Counted from the stretch's first letter, positions 17,607 to 26,727 are shown. The stretch is 64,000 bases of DNA from JAAELZ01 sp965223465 (GCA_965223465.1 OZ245025.1:3100001-3164000), one strand, 5' to 3'. The notes: a model not told the origin generated them from the letters alone. Made by a program: numbers and translations.

Positions 17607-18792
17607 AAAAACCAGAATTTGTTGTACTCACTGCTTTGTTGATGTCGTTGGTTGCGTTGGCCATCGATATGATACTTCCTGCGTTACCCGCAATCAGGTC
17701 GGATCTACGCATAAGTGATGCCAACCAGTCTCAATATATTATTTCTGCAGTATTTGTGGGCATGGTTGCGGGTAAGTTGTTGTTTGGGCCTTTATCCGAT
17801 GCCTGGGGACGTAAACCCGCAATCTATCTTGGATTAGGGCTTTTTATCATCGGTTCGATAGTGTGTTATTTCGCGACGGCGTTAAATGCACTCCTATTCG
17901 GGCGATTACTCCAGGGGGTGTGGGTGTGGCGTCCCCGAGAATTGTATGCGTTGCCCTAATTCGCGATCAGTATGAAGGTCGTCAGATGGCGCGCATTATG
18001 TCGTTTATCATGATGGCGTTTATTTTGGTGCCGGCTATCGCACCCGCACTCGGGCAATGGGTACTACATTTTGCCAACTGGCGTGGGATTTTGTTAGTTT
18101 TTATAATTTGTGGGGTACTCAGTTTTATCTGGTTTGCGTTACGTCAACCAGAAACCTTAATGCCGGAAAAGCGCGGATCTTTGGCGTTAGGTACAATGGT
18201 ATTGACCATAAAAGAGGTACTGAGCTATCCGGCTGCGCTTGGCTATACTTTGGCGGTTGGGTTTATTTTTGCTGGTTTTGTTGGCTATTTAGTCTCCTCA
18301 CAACAAGTATTTGACTTAATTTATCAGCGCGGAGCGTACTTTCCATACTATTTTGGTCTGCTGGCCTTAGTGATAGGCTCAGCATCAATTGTTAACGCCC
18401 GTTACGTGCTTAAATATGGCATGCGCAGGCTGTCAATACTGGCACTGGTAGGGATGGCTGGTTTTTCAATCATCGCATTATTACTTGAATCTTCCACCAG
18501 TGAGCCACTCGCCTTTCAGCATTTTATGTTCTATTGTGTTGCTACCTTTTTTTGTATTGGTATTTTGTTTGGTAATCTAAATTCGATGGCAATGGAGCCG
18601 CTGGGCCATATTGCGGGCATGGGTGCGGCTGTAATTGGTGCTATTTCAACCGTTATTTCAGTTATTCTTGGCAGCTTTATTGGGCAAATGATCGATCAGG
18701 ACACCCAACCTTTATTATTAGGGTTTCTGGGTATGAGCTTGGCGACAATGCTTGTATTTGCCTGGGTTAAGCGCAAAACCAGCACCTCATAA
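17603..18792 (+). pseudogene. Bcr/CflA-type MFS drug-resistance transporter, frameshifted
   Basis: Two adjacent frames together encode one 12-helix major facilitator of the Bcr/CflA group. The first (TTG at 17603, overlapping the pseudouridine synthase stop as TTGA) covers helices 1-4 with the GPLSDAWGRKP loop motif and stops at 17959. The second resumes in another frame with GVGVASPRIVCVALIRDQYEGRQM and runs to 18792. Removing one GT from the GTGT at 17918-17921 restores ...GRLLQGVGVASPRIV..., the expected family sequence, and gives about 395 residues, the normal length. Both halves look otherwise sound, so the lesion is recent or is a sequencing error. Confidence 0.85.
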
Positions 18793-18865
18793 CCCCATTT
18801 TGCATACCTCGTTGGCAGAAAAGGGTATAGCGCTTAATTACGCTAAATTTCCTTTAGATGATTCG

Positions 18866-18894
18866 TTATTTTTAGTAGCCGAATCGTGTATCAT
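18866..18894 (+). promoter_or_regulatory. Possible promoter of serC
   Basis: TTATTT (18866-18871) and TATCAT (18889-18894) are spaced by 17 bases and would start transcription about 25 bases before the serC ATG. The -35 is only a fair match, so this is a tentative call. Confidence 0.4.
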
Positions 18895-18925
18895 ACGCGC
18901 CTCTTTTTTATCCCTCAACGTCATC

Positions 18926-20011
18926 ATGAGACAGATTTATAACTTTAGTGCTGGTCCCGCTATGGTGCCCGAAGCTGTGCTTGAGCGAGCAAAATTTGAA
19001 TTATTAGATTGGCAAGGGTCGGGAATGTCGGTGATGGAGATGAGTCATCGTGGCAAGCACTTTATGGCCATTGCTGAACAGGCCGAATCTGATTTACGCG
19101 AGATACTTTCAATCCCGGAAAACTATAAGGTTTTGTTCTTACAAGGGGGGGCGAGCAGCCAGTTCTCAATGATTCCGATGAATTTACTGGGTGAGCAAGG
19201 CGCGCCGGCAGATTATCTTAATACAGGTTCATGGTCTAAAAAGGCAATAGCAGAAGCCGCCCGCTTTGCTGAGGTCAATGTGGTAGCGAGCGCTGAACAA
19301 AGCAATTTTTCCACCATCCCAGCCTTTGATTCTTGGAATCTAAATGACAACGCCAAGTATTTTCATTACACCCCTAATGAAACCATCGGCGGGGTAGAGT
19401 TTCATTGGGTTCCGGAAATAAAGCAAGTGCCAATGGTCGTAGACATGTCGTCAACCATCTTGTCACGTCCATTGGACGTCAGCAAGTTTGGTCTGATTTA
19501 TGCGGGTGCGCAGAAAAATCTGGGCCCGGCTGGTTTAACGCTGGTGATTATCCGGGATGATTTAGTCAGCGAGCCGATCGCCGGTACACCCGCGATGTTT
19601 AGCTATCAAACGCACGTGGATGGTGGCTCAATGTACAACACGCCTCCGACCTATTCATGGTATCTGGCGGGTTTGGTGTTTCAGTGGTTGAAAGATAAGG
19701 GTGGACTGGACGTGATGGCCAGTATTAATCAACAAAAGTCCGAGACCTTGTATCAAGCAATTGATGCGTCAAGTTTTTATCATAGCCCCGTGGATGTCGA
19801 GTGCAGGTCATGGATGAATATACCGTTTACCTTGGCCGACCCGAGCCTGGATAAGGTATTTCTAGAGCAGGCGCAAGCGCATGGCTTATTGAACCTAAAA
19901 GGACACCGGTCAGTGGGTGGTATGCGCGCGAGTATTTATAACGCCATGCCCCAGGAGGGTGTGGATGCCTTAGTCACATTTATGCAGGATTTTGAGCGGG
20001 AAAGAGGCTAA
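18926..20011 (+). CDS. serC: Phosphoserine aminotransferase
   Basis: PLP enzyme of serine synthesis (3-phosphohydroxypyruvate to phosphoserine), also used in pyridoxal phosphate synthesis. The 361-residue protein starts MRQIYNFSAGPAMVPEAVL, the family N terminus, so I place the start at 18926 although the frame is open to 18752. The PLP lysine is K197 in YAGAQKNLGPAG. The motif LFLQGGASSQF (phosphate binding) and the C-terminal GHRSVGGMRASIYNAM are present. serA follows three bases after its stop. Confidence 0.97.
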   Translation: MRQIYNFSAGPAMVPEAVLERAKFELLDWQGSGMSVMEMSHRGKHFMAIAEQAESDLREILSIPENYKVLFLQGGASSQFSMIPMNLLGEQGAPADYLNTGSWSKKAIAEAARFAEVNVVASAEQSNFSTIPAFDSWNLNDNAKYFHYTPNETIGGVEFHWVPEIKQVPMVVDMSSTILSRPLDVSKFGLIYAGAQKNLGPAGLTLVIIRDDLVSEPIAGTPAMFSYQTHVDGGSMYNTPPTYSWYLAGLVFQWLKDKGGLDVMASINQQKSETLYQAIDASSFYHSPVDVECRSWMNIPFTLADPSLDKVFLEQAQAHGLLNLKGHRSVGGMRASIYNAMPQEGVDALVTFMQDFERERG

Positions 20012-20014
20012 ATC

Positions 20015-21181
20015 ATGGCTTACAAACTACAAGTTCTTAATAATATTTCACATAAAGGGCTCGCTCGTTTGCCCGCAGAACAATATGTGATGAGCGAGAC
20101 AGAGCCAAATCCAGATGTGATTTTGCTTCGATCGCAAAAGCTACACGATATGCCTATTCAGGATTCCTTAATGGCGGTAGGGCGAGCAGGCGCGGGGGTA
20201 AATAATATTCCGGTAGATAAAATGACGGAAAAAGGCGTTGTGGTGTTTAATGCACCGGGCGCCAACGCGAACGCAGTTAAGGAATTGGTGATCGCGGGTA
20301 TGTTGATGGGTTGTCGAAATTTAATCCCGGCATGGCAGTACGCTGATGGCTTACAAGGTACGGATGATGAAGTGAATAAGCAAGTCGAAGTAGGGAAGAA
20401 GCGCTTTGCCGGTTTTGAATTACCAGGTCGCACCTTGGGTGTGGTTGGTTTGGGCGCGATTGGTGTGCGTATTGCAAATGCCGCACGCGCGTTGGGTATG
20501 CACGTGGTAGGGTTTGATCCACGTATTTTAATAAAACACGCATGGGCGCTCTCATCTGATGTACGGCCCGTTGATAATATTGACGAGTTACTTTCTGAGT
20601 CAGATTTTGTCACTTTTCATGTGCCCCTGATTGACAGCACGCGCGATTTAATCAACCAACAATCAATTAAGCGGATGCGGGATCATGCCATTATTCTAAA
20701 CTTCGCACGCAACGGCATTGTCAACGATGATGCGGTTTGCACAGCACTGGAATCGGGTAAGCTCTATTCTTATGTATGCGATTTCCCGTCAAATAAGCTG
20801 AAATCGCAGCCACGCGTAATCGCATTACCTCATTTGGGTGCGTCTACAGAAGAGGCGGAGATAAACTGCGCGATCATGGTGGCAGATCAAATCAAGGATT
20901 ATCTGGAGAACGGTAATATCACCAATGCAGTGAATTTGCCTAATGTCAAACTTGCTCGCGTTTGCGAAACCCGTTTAGCAATATTAAATCGAAACGTGCC
21001 GGATATGGTGGGGCAAGTGTCACATATACTGGGTAAAGCGAATACCAACATCCATTCCATGGTGAATGATTCCCAAGAAAACCTGGCTTATACACTGATA
21101 GATGTTGATTCGAAAATCAGCTCCGAAACACTGAAAGAAATCATTGCGCTCGATGGCGTATTAAAAGCACGCGTGATATAA
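20015..21181 (+). CDS. serA: D-3-phosphoglycerate dehydrogenase, short form with ACT domain
   Basis: NAD-dependent first enzyme of serine synthesis, paired here with serC. The 388-residue protein has a substrate domain (VGRAGAGVNNIPVDKMTEKG), a Rossmann motif GVVGLGAIGVRIANAARALGM (about 146-166), active-site R232 (NFARNG) and H273 (ALPHLGAST), and a C-terminal ACT domain (about 315-388, NRNVPDMVGQVSHILGKANTNI) for likely serine feedback. The usual catalytic glutamate between R232 and H273 is not apparent: the segment reads DFPSNKLKSQPR (256-267). Function is still most likely PGDH, given the partner gene. Confidence 0.9.
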   Translation: MAYKLQVLNNISHKGLARLPAEQYVMSETEPNPDVILLRSQKLHDMPIQDSLMAVGRAGAGVNNIPVDKMTEKGVVVFNAPGANANAVKELVIAGMLMGCRNLIPAWQYADGLQGTDDEVNKQVEVGKKRFAGFELPGRTLGVVGLGAIGVRIANAARALGMHVVGFDPRILIKHAWALSSDVRPVDNIDELLSESDFVTFHVPLIDSTRDLINQQSIKRMRDHAIILNFARNGIVNDDAVCTALESGKLYSYVCDFPSNKLKSQPRVIALPHLGASTEEAEINCAIMVADQIKDYLENGNITNAVNLPNVKLARVCETRLAILNRNVPDMVGQVSHILGKANTNIHSMVNDSQENLAYTLIDVDSKISSETLKEIIALDGVLKARVI

Positions 21182-21212
21182 ATAGCACTTCCAATCATAC
21201 TGGGAGATCAAT

Positions 21213-21545
21213 ATGAAATTAAAGACCATAGGCGTCGGTGTACTCAGCATCGGTATGGCGATTATTGTAGCGCAACAAGCCCATGCTTTGGCTATTTTAT
21301 TGGGTGATGCTGATAACGGTGGCGTAGTATTGGAAGAGAAGTGTACCGGCTGTCATATTAATATGTTTGGCGAGGATGGAAGCTCAGTCTATACGCGCGA
21401 AGATCGCATGGTAAAAACGGTAGAAGGCTTAATGCAAATGGTCGAAGCGTGTAACGTGCGTACCCAAAATGGAGAATTAAGCGAAGAGATATTGGACGAT
21501 CTTACCGCTCATTTAAATGAGACTTTTTATCGTTACGACGATTAG
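21213..21545 (+). CDS. Small periplasmic monoheme cytochrome c
   Basis: A 110-residue protein with a Sec signal peptide (cleavage likely near AHA, residue 26) and one heme c site, C44-T-G-C47-H48. The rest (MFGEDGSSVYTREDRMV, then helical EACNVRTQNG and a C-terminal LTAHLNETFYRYDD) matches a family of short cytochromes known from gammaproteobacteria. The expected distal methionine is unclear, and an extra cysteine sits in EACN. It likely shuttles electrons in the periplasm; the partner is unknown. A GGGAGA binding site precedes the ATG, 31 bases after serA. Confidence 0.8.
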   Translation: MKLKTIGVGVLSIGMAIIVAQQAHALAILLGDADNGGVVLEEKCTGCHINMFGEDGSSVYTREDRMVKTVEGLMQMVEACNVRTQNGELSEEILDDLTAHLNETFYRYDD

Positions 21546-21842
21546 ATTTAGTGACCATAACGCTAAGCTAGCTGCTAAATTCCCGATAATCTCTATAGCT
21601 TCAAAATTGAGGATCGGTCAAAGGTTTCAAGCTTAGCCATATACACACGAGAGCGTTATGCAGATGTGTGCTCAAAGATAGTCGAGTTAAACTCCACTAC
21701 CCTAGCTTATCGCTTAAAAAATCTAAGGTTAATCGGCATATTGAAAGAATTATGCCTGTTAAATAAATGAAAGTTTGATAATCAGTGTGGTTTGCTAGTA
21801 AAGTATATGTAATATTATGATAAATTAGTTGAGGAGGTAATT
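21546..21842 (+). promoter_or_regulatory. Gene-free stretch with possible promoter for the Yip1 gene
   Basis: About 300 AT-rich bases without an ORF I would defend. Near the end, TTGCTA (21792-21797) and TATGAT (21816-21821) are 18 bases apart and precede a strong binding site GAGGAGGT (21831-21838) for the next ATG. I see no terminator hairpin after the cytochrome gene. Confidence 0.35.
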
Positions 21843-22442
21843 ATGTTTGGTCATATTATTGGTTTATTTAGTAGTCCTGCAAATGAGTGGGGTGTAATCC
21901 GTAAGAAAATTGAACAAAATTCGTGCAAATACGTGGCGCTGGTATTTATTCTCGCGCTCATACCACCACTATCAGGATTTATAGGCACCACACAATTTGG
22001 CTGGAAAATAGGTACCGCCGATCCAGTAAAATTGACTACAGGGAGCGCGTTTACCATAGCGATTGCTTATTATTTCGCCATTGTTGCCGGCATATTTATC
22101 ATGGGTTTTATGATCCAGTGGATGGGCAAAACGTATGTTAAAAATGTTGGCATGTCTGAATCTACTGCGCTAGCGGCATTTGTTTCAGTTCCGCTGTTGC
22201 TGGTAGGTGTTTTTGAGCTGTACCCGGTTTTATGGATGAATTTCCTGGTGGGCTTGGTTGCGTTGGCGTATTCAGTGTATTTACTGTATTCGGGCTTACC
22301 GATATTAATGGATCTGCCCAAGGAAAAAGGTTTCTTGTATGCGTCCGCGATCATGGGTTTTGGCCTAGTTGCCTTGGTGGGACTATTGGTCGTGACAGCC
22401 CTAATGTGGGGTGTTGGAATTGAGCCCAGTTTCACGCGATAA
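21843..22442 (+). CDS. Yip1 domain inner-membrane protein
   Basis: A 199-residue membrane protein with five likely helices (about 27-48, 63-93, 103-125, 129-152, 162-190). The N terminus FGHIIGLFSSPANEWGVIRKK is the usual start of bacterial Yip1-family (DUF1282-like) proteins, and the first helix begins with the family's ALIPPLSGFIGTTQFGW. Function in bacteria is not established. It is preceded by an almost perfect Shine-Dalgarno sequence and followed after 17 bases by another small membrane protein, probably on the same message. Confidence 0.8.
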   Translation: MFGHIIGLFSSPANEWGVIRKKIEQNSCKYVALVFILALIPPLSGFIGTTQFGWKIGTADPVKLTTGSAFTIAIAYYFAIVAGIFIMGFMIQWMGKTYVKNVGMSESTALAAFVSVPLLLVGVFELYPVLWMNFLVGLVALAYSVYLLYSGLPILMDLPKEKGFLYASAIMGFGLVALVGLLVVTALMWGVGIEPSFTR

Positions 22443-22459
22443 GTGCGCAAGTTCTAGCG

Positions 22460-22696
22460 ATGATTCCTAGAGCACAGCGGTTGATCGCGGTATTCTGGCC
22501 CTCTTTTATTATGGCAGGTCTGGGCGTTATAATTTTTTTTACCGCGATTGACCCCAGTGAAATGCTGGGCCCCTCATGGCTGGTAGGGCTAGATAGGCTA
22601 GAGGTGTACACCGCCGGTTTTCTGTTTTTCTGGGTGTTGACCCTCTGTGCCTGTTTGCTTACGTGTTATTTCCAGCGTCCAGAAGACACGATCTAA
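22460..22696 (+). CDS. Small two-helix membrane protein
   Basis: A 78-residue protein with two hydrophobic helices (about 7-27 and 47-68) joined by a loop with the pattern FFTAIDPSEM. Similar short proteins with an F-F-T-x-I-D-P segment after helix one occur in gamma- and betaproteobacteria, but I know of no assigned role. It follows the Yip1 gene by 17 bases and ends about 50 bases before a terminator, so it closes this operon. Confidence 0.65.
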   Translation: MIPRAQRLIAVFWPSFIMAGLGVIIFFTAIDPSEMLGPSWLVGLDRLEVYTAGFLFFWVLTLCACLLTCYFQRPEDTI

Positions 22697-22747
22697 AAAG
22701 CTGGATACTGTTAAATAATCTGGATTTGCTCCCAGCGGAGTAAGTTA

Positions 22748-22780
22748 AAAACCCACGTACTAAGGATGTGGGTTTTTATT
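22748..22780. terminator. Bidirectional terminator
   Basis: A 9-bp perfect stem AAAACCCAC (22748-22756)/GTGGGTTTT (22768-22776) has an 11-base loop, with T on the right and A on the left. It serves both the small membrane protein gene (plus) and the convergent gene at 22852-24102 (minus). Confidence 0.8.
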
Positions 22781-22851
22781 TCGGTTAGGTTTTGTCGGGA
22801 CCGAAAAAATCGTTTCGCAGCAGATTGACATAACTTTGCAAACCCAGCGCA

Positions 22852-24102
22852 CTATTTTGAGATTGTGAATGATTTTTCGCGGCCGATCAGCCAGCGACCG
22901 TCGATATTGACCAGTTCTAAAGTTTTAATGACTTTGTCAGAATAGGTATCAGCGTTATAGTGTTGAATAAAACGAGCGGTTGCGCGGTTCGGATCTGAGT
23001 CATTCAGCGTAATTTCAACTTCCTCTATACCGACTGAAATACTATTGGGTTTGGTGAGCCGAGCCGTTCTCCACGCACGCCATTTTTCATGTGTTTTGTA
23101 TTTTGGCGCGGTCATATCTGAGGTGTAAAACTGCAAATACTGTTCGACAGCTTGTTTTGACCAGGCTGAAGCCCATTGATTAATGATTGTTTTGATTTGG
23201 CTCTCTATGACACTATCGGGATTTTTACTTTCGGTAATCGCGCGTACAACTTCCGTTTCAGAAACAGTCTGAGCATTATCAGGTGAGCGTGTCTTTTGTG
23301 AATCCGGGGCGCCTATGTGAATTGAACTAAGTACCGTATCTGGCGCGGCAGGGGGTGATGGGTCGACTTTGCTTGCAGTTTTTTGCGCTGGCGGTTCTGT
23401 CACGCCTGTCGCCGGTATTGCGCTATTTTTAGTATTCGGCTCGGTGGGTGGTAAGACAGCATTATCCCTGGTAGTCGTCAATACCGTATTTTGGGCGGGT
23501 TCGGTTTGTTTCACGGTTGTATTTCTTGACTCCATCATTTGCGCATTTTTATCCGTCCCTTCAACGACACTAGGTGCTGCAGTCAGCGGCTTACTGCTGG
23601 CGTTTGGTTGCTCTACTGCTTGTATAGTGGGTGGATCAGTCTTGGGCGTCTCTGTTAAGACTGGAGGAGGGGCTATGATTGTAGCCTTTGGGTTCGCGGT
23701 AATCACCGGACTTGGCTTATTGGGTAATTCGATCTCGTTTTGTAAAATTCCGTAATTACTGTTCGCGGTAACGGTAATCTCCGGCGTGTCGTTTAAATTC
23801 GAAAGAAATTCTGTTAGCTGTTGGCTGCGTGCTTCAGTGAGTGGCACACTACGATCCGTAATAATGGGTGCGAGCCGGGTGTCAACTTCAATATTACTGT
23901 TACTACTTATTCCATCATCTGACGTGGTGATTTGCTGATGTTCTACAGATTGGTTGTCAGTTATGGTTCGTAATTTCGTATTTAACCATGGAAAAATGCG
24001 TATACCCCCAACTATCAGGACCAGTAATAACAAAATTGGAATCATCCATTTTTCCAGATATGCCGATTTTTCGCTCAATCTGCGAATTGTGCTCGAGTCC
24101 AT
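22852..24102 (-). CDS. Membrane-anchored protein with NTF2-like (Cds6-type) C-terminal domain
   Basis: A 416-residue protein with a short cytoplasmic start, one membrane helix (about 19-36), a long low-complexity region rich in Pro, Thr, Ala and Ser (about 45-290), and a C-terminal domain of about 120 residues (VIESQIKTIINQWASAWSKQ, then YLQFYTSDM...W-AWR-ARL and a final RWLIGREKSF). That domain resembles the Cds6/NTF2-like domain found at the end of some L,D-transpeptidases and related periplasmic proteins. The catalytic transpeptidase domain is absent. A cell-wall or periplasmic binding role is inference. Confidence 0.7.
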   Translation of the reverse strand: MDSSTIRRLSEKSAYLEKWMIPILLLLVLIVGGIRIFPWLNTKLRTITDNQSVEHQQITTSDDGISSNSNIEVDTRLAPIITDRSVPLTEARSQQLTEFLSNLNDTPEITVTANSNYGILQNEIELPNKPSPVITANPKATIIAPPPVLTETPKTDPPTIQAVEQPNASSKPLTAAPSVVEGTDKNAQMMESRNTTVKQTEPAQNTVLTTTRDNAVLPPTEPNTKNSAIPATGVTEPPAQKTASKVDPSPPAAPDTVLSSIHIGAPDSQKTRSPDNAQTVSETEVVRAITESKNPDSVIESQIKTIINQWASAWSKQAVEQYLQFYTSDMTAPKYKTHEKWRAWRTARLTKPNSISVGIEEVEITLNDSDPNRATARFIQHYNADTYSDKVIKTLELVNIDGRWLIGREKSFTISK

Positions 24103-24267
24103 GCTGGCGATTTGTTTAAAAAACAGTGTGGTTTAAGGATCAATTAAGGTTATATTTTGCCGCTATAGTTTATCAGTCTTTTGGACGATGGCACAGTACA
24201 GCAAGATTGATAATTTAGGCCGAAGGTCTAACCAATATCCACGCTTAAAATTCATAACCACAACGCC

Positions 24268-25470
24268 ATGAGTACACGAGATTTACATGATCAATACCTG
24301 TTTCCAAATTACGCACCGTTAAAGATGATGCCATCGCATGGTAAGGGGTCGCGATTGTGGGATGAGGACGGGCGTGAGTATGTTGATTTTGCGGCGGGTA
24401 TCGCGGTGAGTGCGTTAGGACATGCGCACCCAGCTTTGGTGGAAGCGCTGAATACGCAAGCGCATAAATACTGGCATCTTAGCAATCTGATGACGAATGA
24501 GCCTGCAATTAGGCTGGCCCAGTCGCTGGTAGAATCAACTTTCGCGGAGCGTGTGTTTTTTTCAAATTCAGGTGCTGAAGCCAACGAAGCCGCCCTGAAG
24601 CTCGCGCGTCGCTACGCCTTTAATCACCATGGTGCGCAAAAACACCAAATCATTGCGTTTGATAACAGTTTTCATGGACGTACCTTATTTACTGTAAGCG
24701 TGGGCGGCCAACCTAAATATAGCGAAGGTTTTGGTCCAGACCTTAAGGGTATTACGCACCTACCGTTTAATGATATTAGTGCGTTAGAAGCATCGGTTTC
24801 TGATAAAACCTGCGCGATTATTATGGAGCCGATACAGGGTGAGGGGGGAGTGCTGCCAGCTCACCTTGCATTTGTAGAGCGTGCGCGGGAACTTTGTGAC
24901 GCACATGAGGCGCTGTTGATATTCGATGAAATTCAAACTGGCGTGATGCGTACGGGAGAGTTATACGCCTATATGGGTATGGGAATAGAGCCTGATATTC
25001 TAACCACTGCTAAGGGTCTAGGGGGAGGCTTTCCGATTGCTGCGACACTTGCAAAAAAAGAAATCGCCCAAGCTTTTAGTGTGGGGGTACATGGGACGAC
25101 TTTCGGGGGCAATCCGCTTGCCTGTGCAGTGGCGAATAAAGTATTAGAATTGGTGAATACGTCGCAAATGAAAGGTCATGTGTACACCCTTTCCAAGCGA
25201 TTAAAAAGCGCACTGGAATCAGTCAATAATGAATTTAATTTGTTTAGTGAGATTCGTGGAGCGGGCTTATTGCTGGGGTGCGAGCTAAAGCATGAATACG
25301 CAGGACAATCTAGAGATTTACTTACCCTATTGATGGAGCAAGGTGTGTTGGCATTGGTCGCCGGTGATGATGTACTGCGTTTGGCGCCCCCTTTGGTCAT
25401 GACAGAACAGGATCTACAGCTGGGAATCGAGCGGTTGACTTCAGCCGTAAAACGGTTTACCAAGGCATAA
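24268..25470 (+). CDS. argD: Acetylornithine aminotransferase
   Basis: Class III PLP aminotransferase of arginine synthesis (N-acetylglutamate semialdehyde to N-acetylornithine), often also acting as succinyldiaminopimelate aminotransferase. The 400-residue protein has the segments FAAGIAVSALGHAHP, FFSNSGAEANEAALKLAR, FHGRTL and IFDEIQTG, with the PLP lysine K249 in TTAKGLGGGFPIAA. Size and ends are normal. It stands alone with its own terminator; the upstream 165 bases show no clear ArgR site that I could recognise. Confidence 0.93.
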   Translation: MSTRDLHDQYLFPNYAPLKMMPSHGKGSRLWDEDGREYVDFAAGIAVSALGHAHPALVEALNTQAHKYWHLSNLMTNEPAIRLAQSLVESTFAERVFFSNSGAEANEAALKLARRYAFNHHGAQKHQIIAFDNSFHGRTLFTVSVGGQPKYSEGFGPDLKGITHLPFNDISALEASVSDKTCAIIMEPIQGEGGVLPAHLAFVERARELCDAHEALLIFDEIQTGVMRTGELYAYMGMGIEPDILTTAKGLGGGFPIAATLAKKEIAQAFSVGVHGTTFGGNPLACAVANKVLELVNTSQMKGHVYTLSKRLKSALESVNNEFNLFSEIRGAGLLLGCELKHEYAGQSRDLLTLLMEQGVLALVAGDDVLRLAPPLVMTEQDLQLGIERLTSAVKRFTKA

Positions 25471-25500
25471 AAAACGGCGCCCGTAAGCGCCGTTTTACTC
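25471..25500. terminator. Bidirectional terminator after argD
   Basis: A 10-bp perfect stem AAAACGGCGC/GCGCCGTTTT with loop CCGTAA starts right after the argD stop. The A-run on one side and T-run on the other let it end both argD and the convergent outer-membrane protein gene. Confidence 0.92.
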
Positions 25501-25521
25501 AGACCTAAGTTAAGAATGCAT

Positions 25522-26727
25522 TTACTGCATAAAGCGCAGCCCTAATCTGAGGATATTGTGATTACTGATATCATCAGTAAAATCATCAAATATACGTGCT
25601 TCACCAAACCATTGTACTGGTCGGTCTTTGACCATCCAAGAGGTGTCTGCACCGCCGTGGATGAAGTAGGTGACATCTCGCTTGGAGTAGTCGCTATTAC
25701 CTAGAAACTCATCATCGTTGTTGATATCCCAATAGCCGACGCCGCCGCCAAAGAAGCCCTTTTCCCCCACTTTACGCTCCAGACCTAGATCAATAAACAC
25801 AGATAACTCGTCATCTTTTAAGTTATATGAGCCGCCGCCTTGAACCAGAAAACTGGTGCGCTCAGAAATCGGCGTTAAATGACCAAGCTGTAAACCAACA
25901 AGGGGTGGATCGATAGCTCTAACTTGACGGCCAATAAAAGGTGCTAGGAATAAGCCACCCGCTGGTGCTGCGGCAGGAACTGCTGCGACGATCGGATCAG
26001 CCACGTTAAAGGTAAAACTAGTCGGAGCCGATTGACCGCAATCTGACATGGTGCGTGATTCAACCACGTAATCACCCGGAGGCAGGGTGCCAGACCAGGA
26101 TCCGTCAGTGAGGGTTAGTGTTTCGACGCGACCATCTGGGTGAGTTAATTGGGTTATTTCTTCATTGCCGTGAGAATTAACGTTGATGGTGACGTTCTGC
26201 CCATCTTTATCCAGGCTGATAATTGGCATTTCGGCGGTGACCGGCGTGCTTTGTACCAGCGAGAGATTGCAACATGCTTTGGGTAATACGAGCTGGTGGG
26301 CGACGCAATTGGAAACCACATTTAACTCGAAACCGTCAAATGCTTGTTTGCCGGCCCATTGTCTTTTCGGTGAAGCAATGACCTTGCCGCGCTGGCGTAG
26401 GCCCATCCACTCAAACTTTGAGCCTACTGGGTAGGTGTTTTCGGTGAATTCCCCCGCTTCGATCGCCTTGAAAATGTCTTCGGGATTGCCAGCCCAGCTA
26501 GCATTTTCCAGGACATCAAGCATATCTTGCCGTTGATTCATGGCGAAAGACTGCAATTCTTCTGCAGTTCTTATTGCGGGGCGACACAATGCCTGATTGG
26601 TGCCCAGTCGTTTTACTTGCTTATATCCGCCAATGTAACTGCCTGTTTGCGCAGCCACGCTGGTCGTTAAAAAAAATCCAGATGCAAACGCAAGTCCGAT
26701 TACTCGAGTAAATGTTGAGGTACGCAT
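25522..26727 (-). CDS. Outer-membrane beta-barrel protein of unknown function
   Basis: A 401-residue exported protein. The signal peptide MRTSTFTRVIGLAFASGFF...VAAQ ends near residue 26. The N-terminal half has a paired-cysteine region (NCVAHQLVLPKACCNLSL) and a strand-rich stretch with GSWSGTLPPGDYVVES; the C-terminal 150 residues alternate polar and hydrophobic residues (FLVQGGGSYNLKDDELSVFIDLGLE..., GFFGGGVGYWDIN..., LRLGLRFMQ) as in a small barrel. I prefer the ATG at 26727 to the longer open frame to 26799, since it begins the signal peptide. No family name can be given with confidence. Confidence 0.75.
   Translation of the reverse strand: MRTSTFTRVIGLAFASGFFLTTSVAAQTGSYIGGYKQVKRLGTNQALCRPAIRTAEELQSFAMNQRQDMLDVLENASWAGNPEDIFKAIEAGEFTENTYPVGSKFEWMGLRQRGKVIASPKRQWAGKQAFDGFELNVVSNCVAHQLVLPKACCNLSLVQSTPVTAEMPIISLDKDGQNVTINVNSHGNEEITQLTHPDGRVETLTLTDGSWSGTLPPGDYVVESRTMSDCGQSAPTSFTFNVADPIVAAVPAAAPAGGLFLAPFIGRQVRAIDPPLVGLQLGHLTPISERTSFLVQGGGSYNLKDDELSVFIDLGLERKVGEKGFFGGGVGYWDINNDDEFLGNSDYSKRDVTYFIHGGADTSWMVKDRPVQWFGEARIFDDFTDDISNHNILRLGLRFMQ

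Noticed and set aside
17911..17925. Programmed -1 frameshift in the G-run of the MFS gene
   Set aside because: Slipping back at GGG would leave an extra glycine, and there is no slippery heptamer plus stem; a simple GT duplication explains the family sequence better.
20158..20613. Long minus-strand ORF opposite serA (and similar ones opposite coxA, ftsZ, murC)
   Set aside because: Low-complexity, Pro/Ser/Thr-rich translations typical of the strand opposite a real gene; no binding sites.
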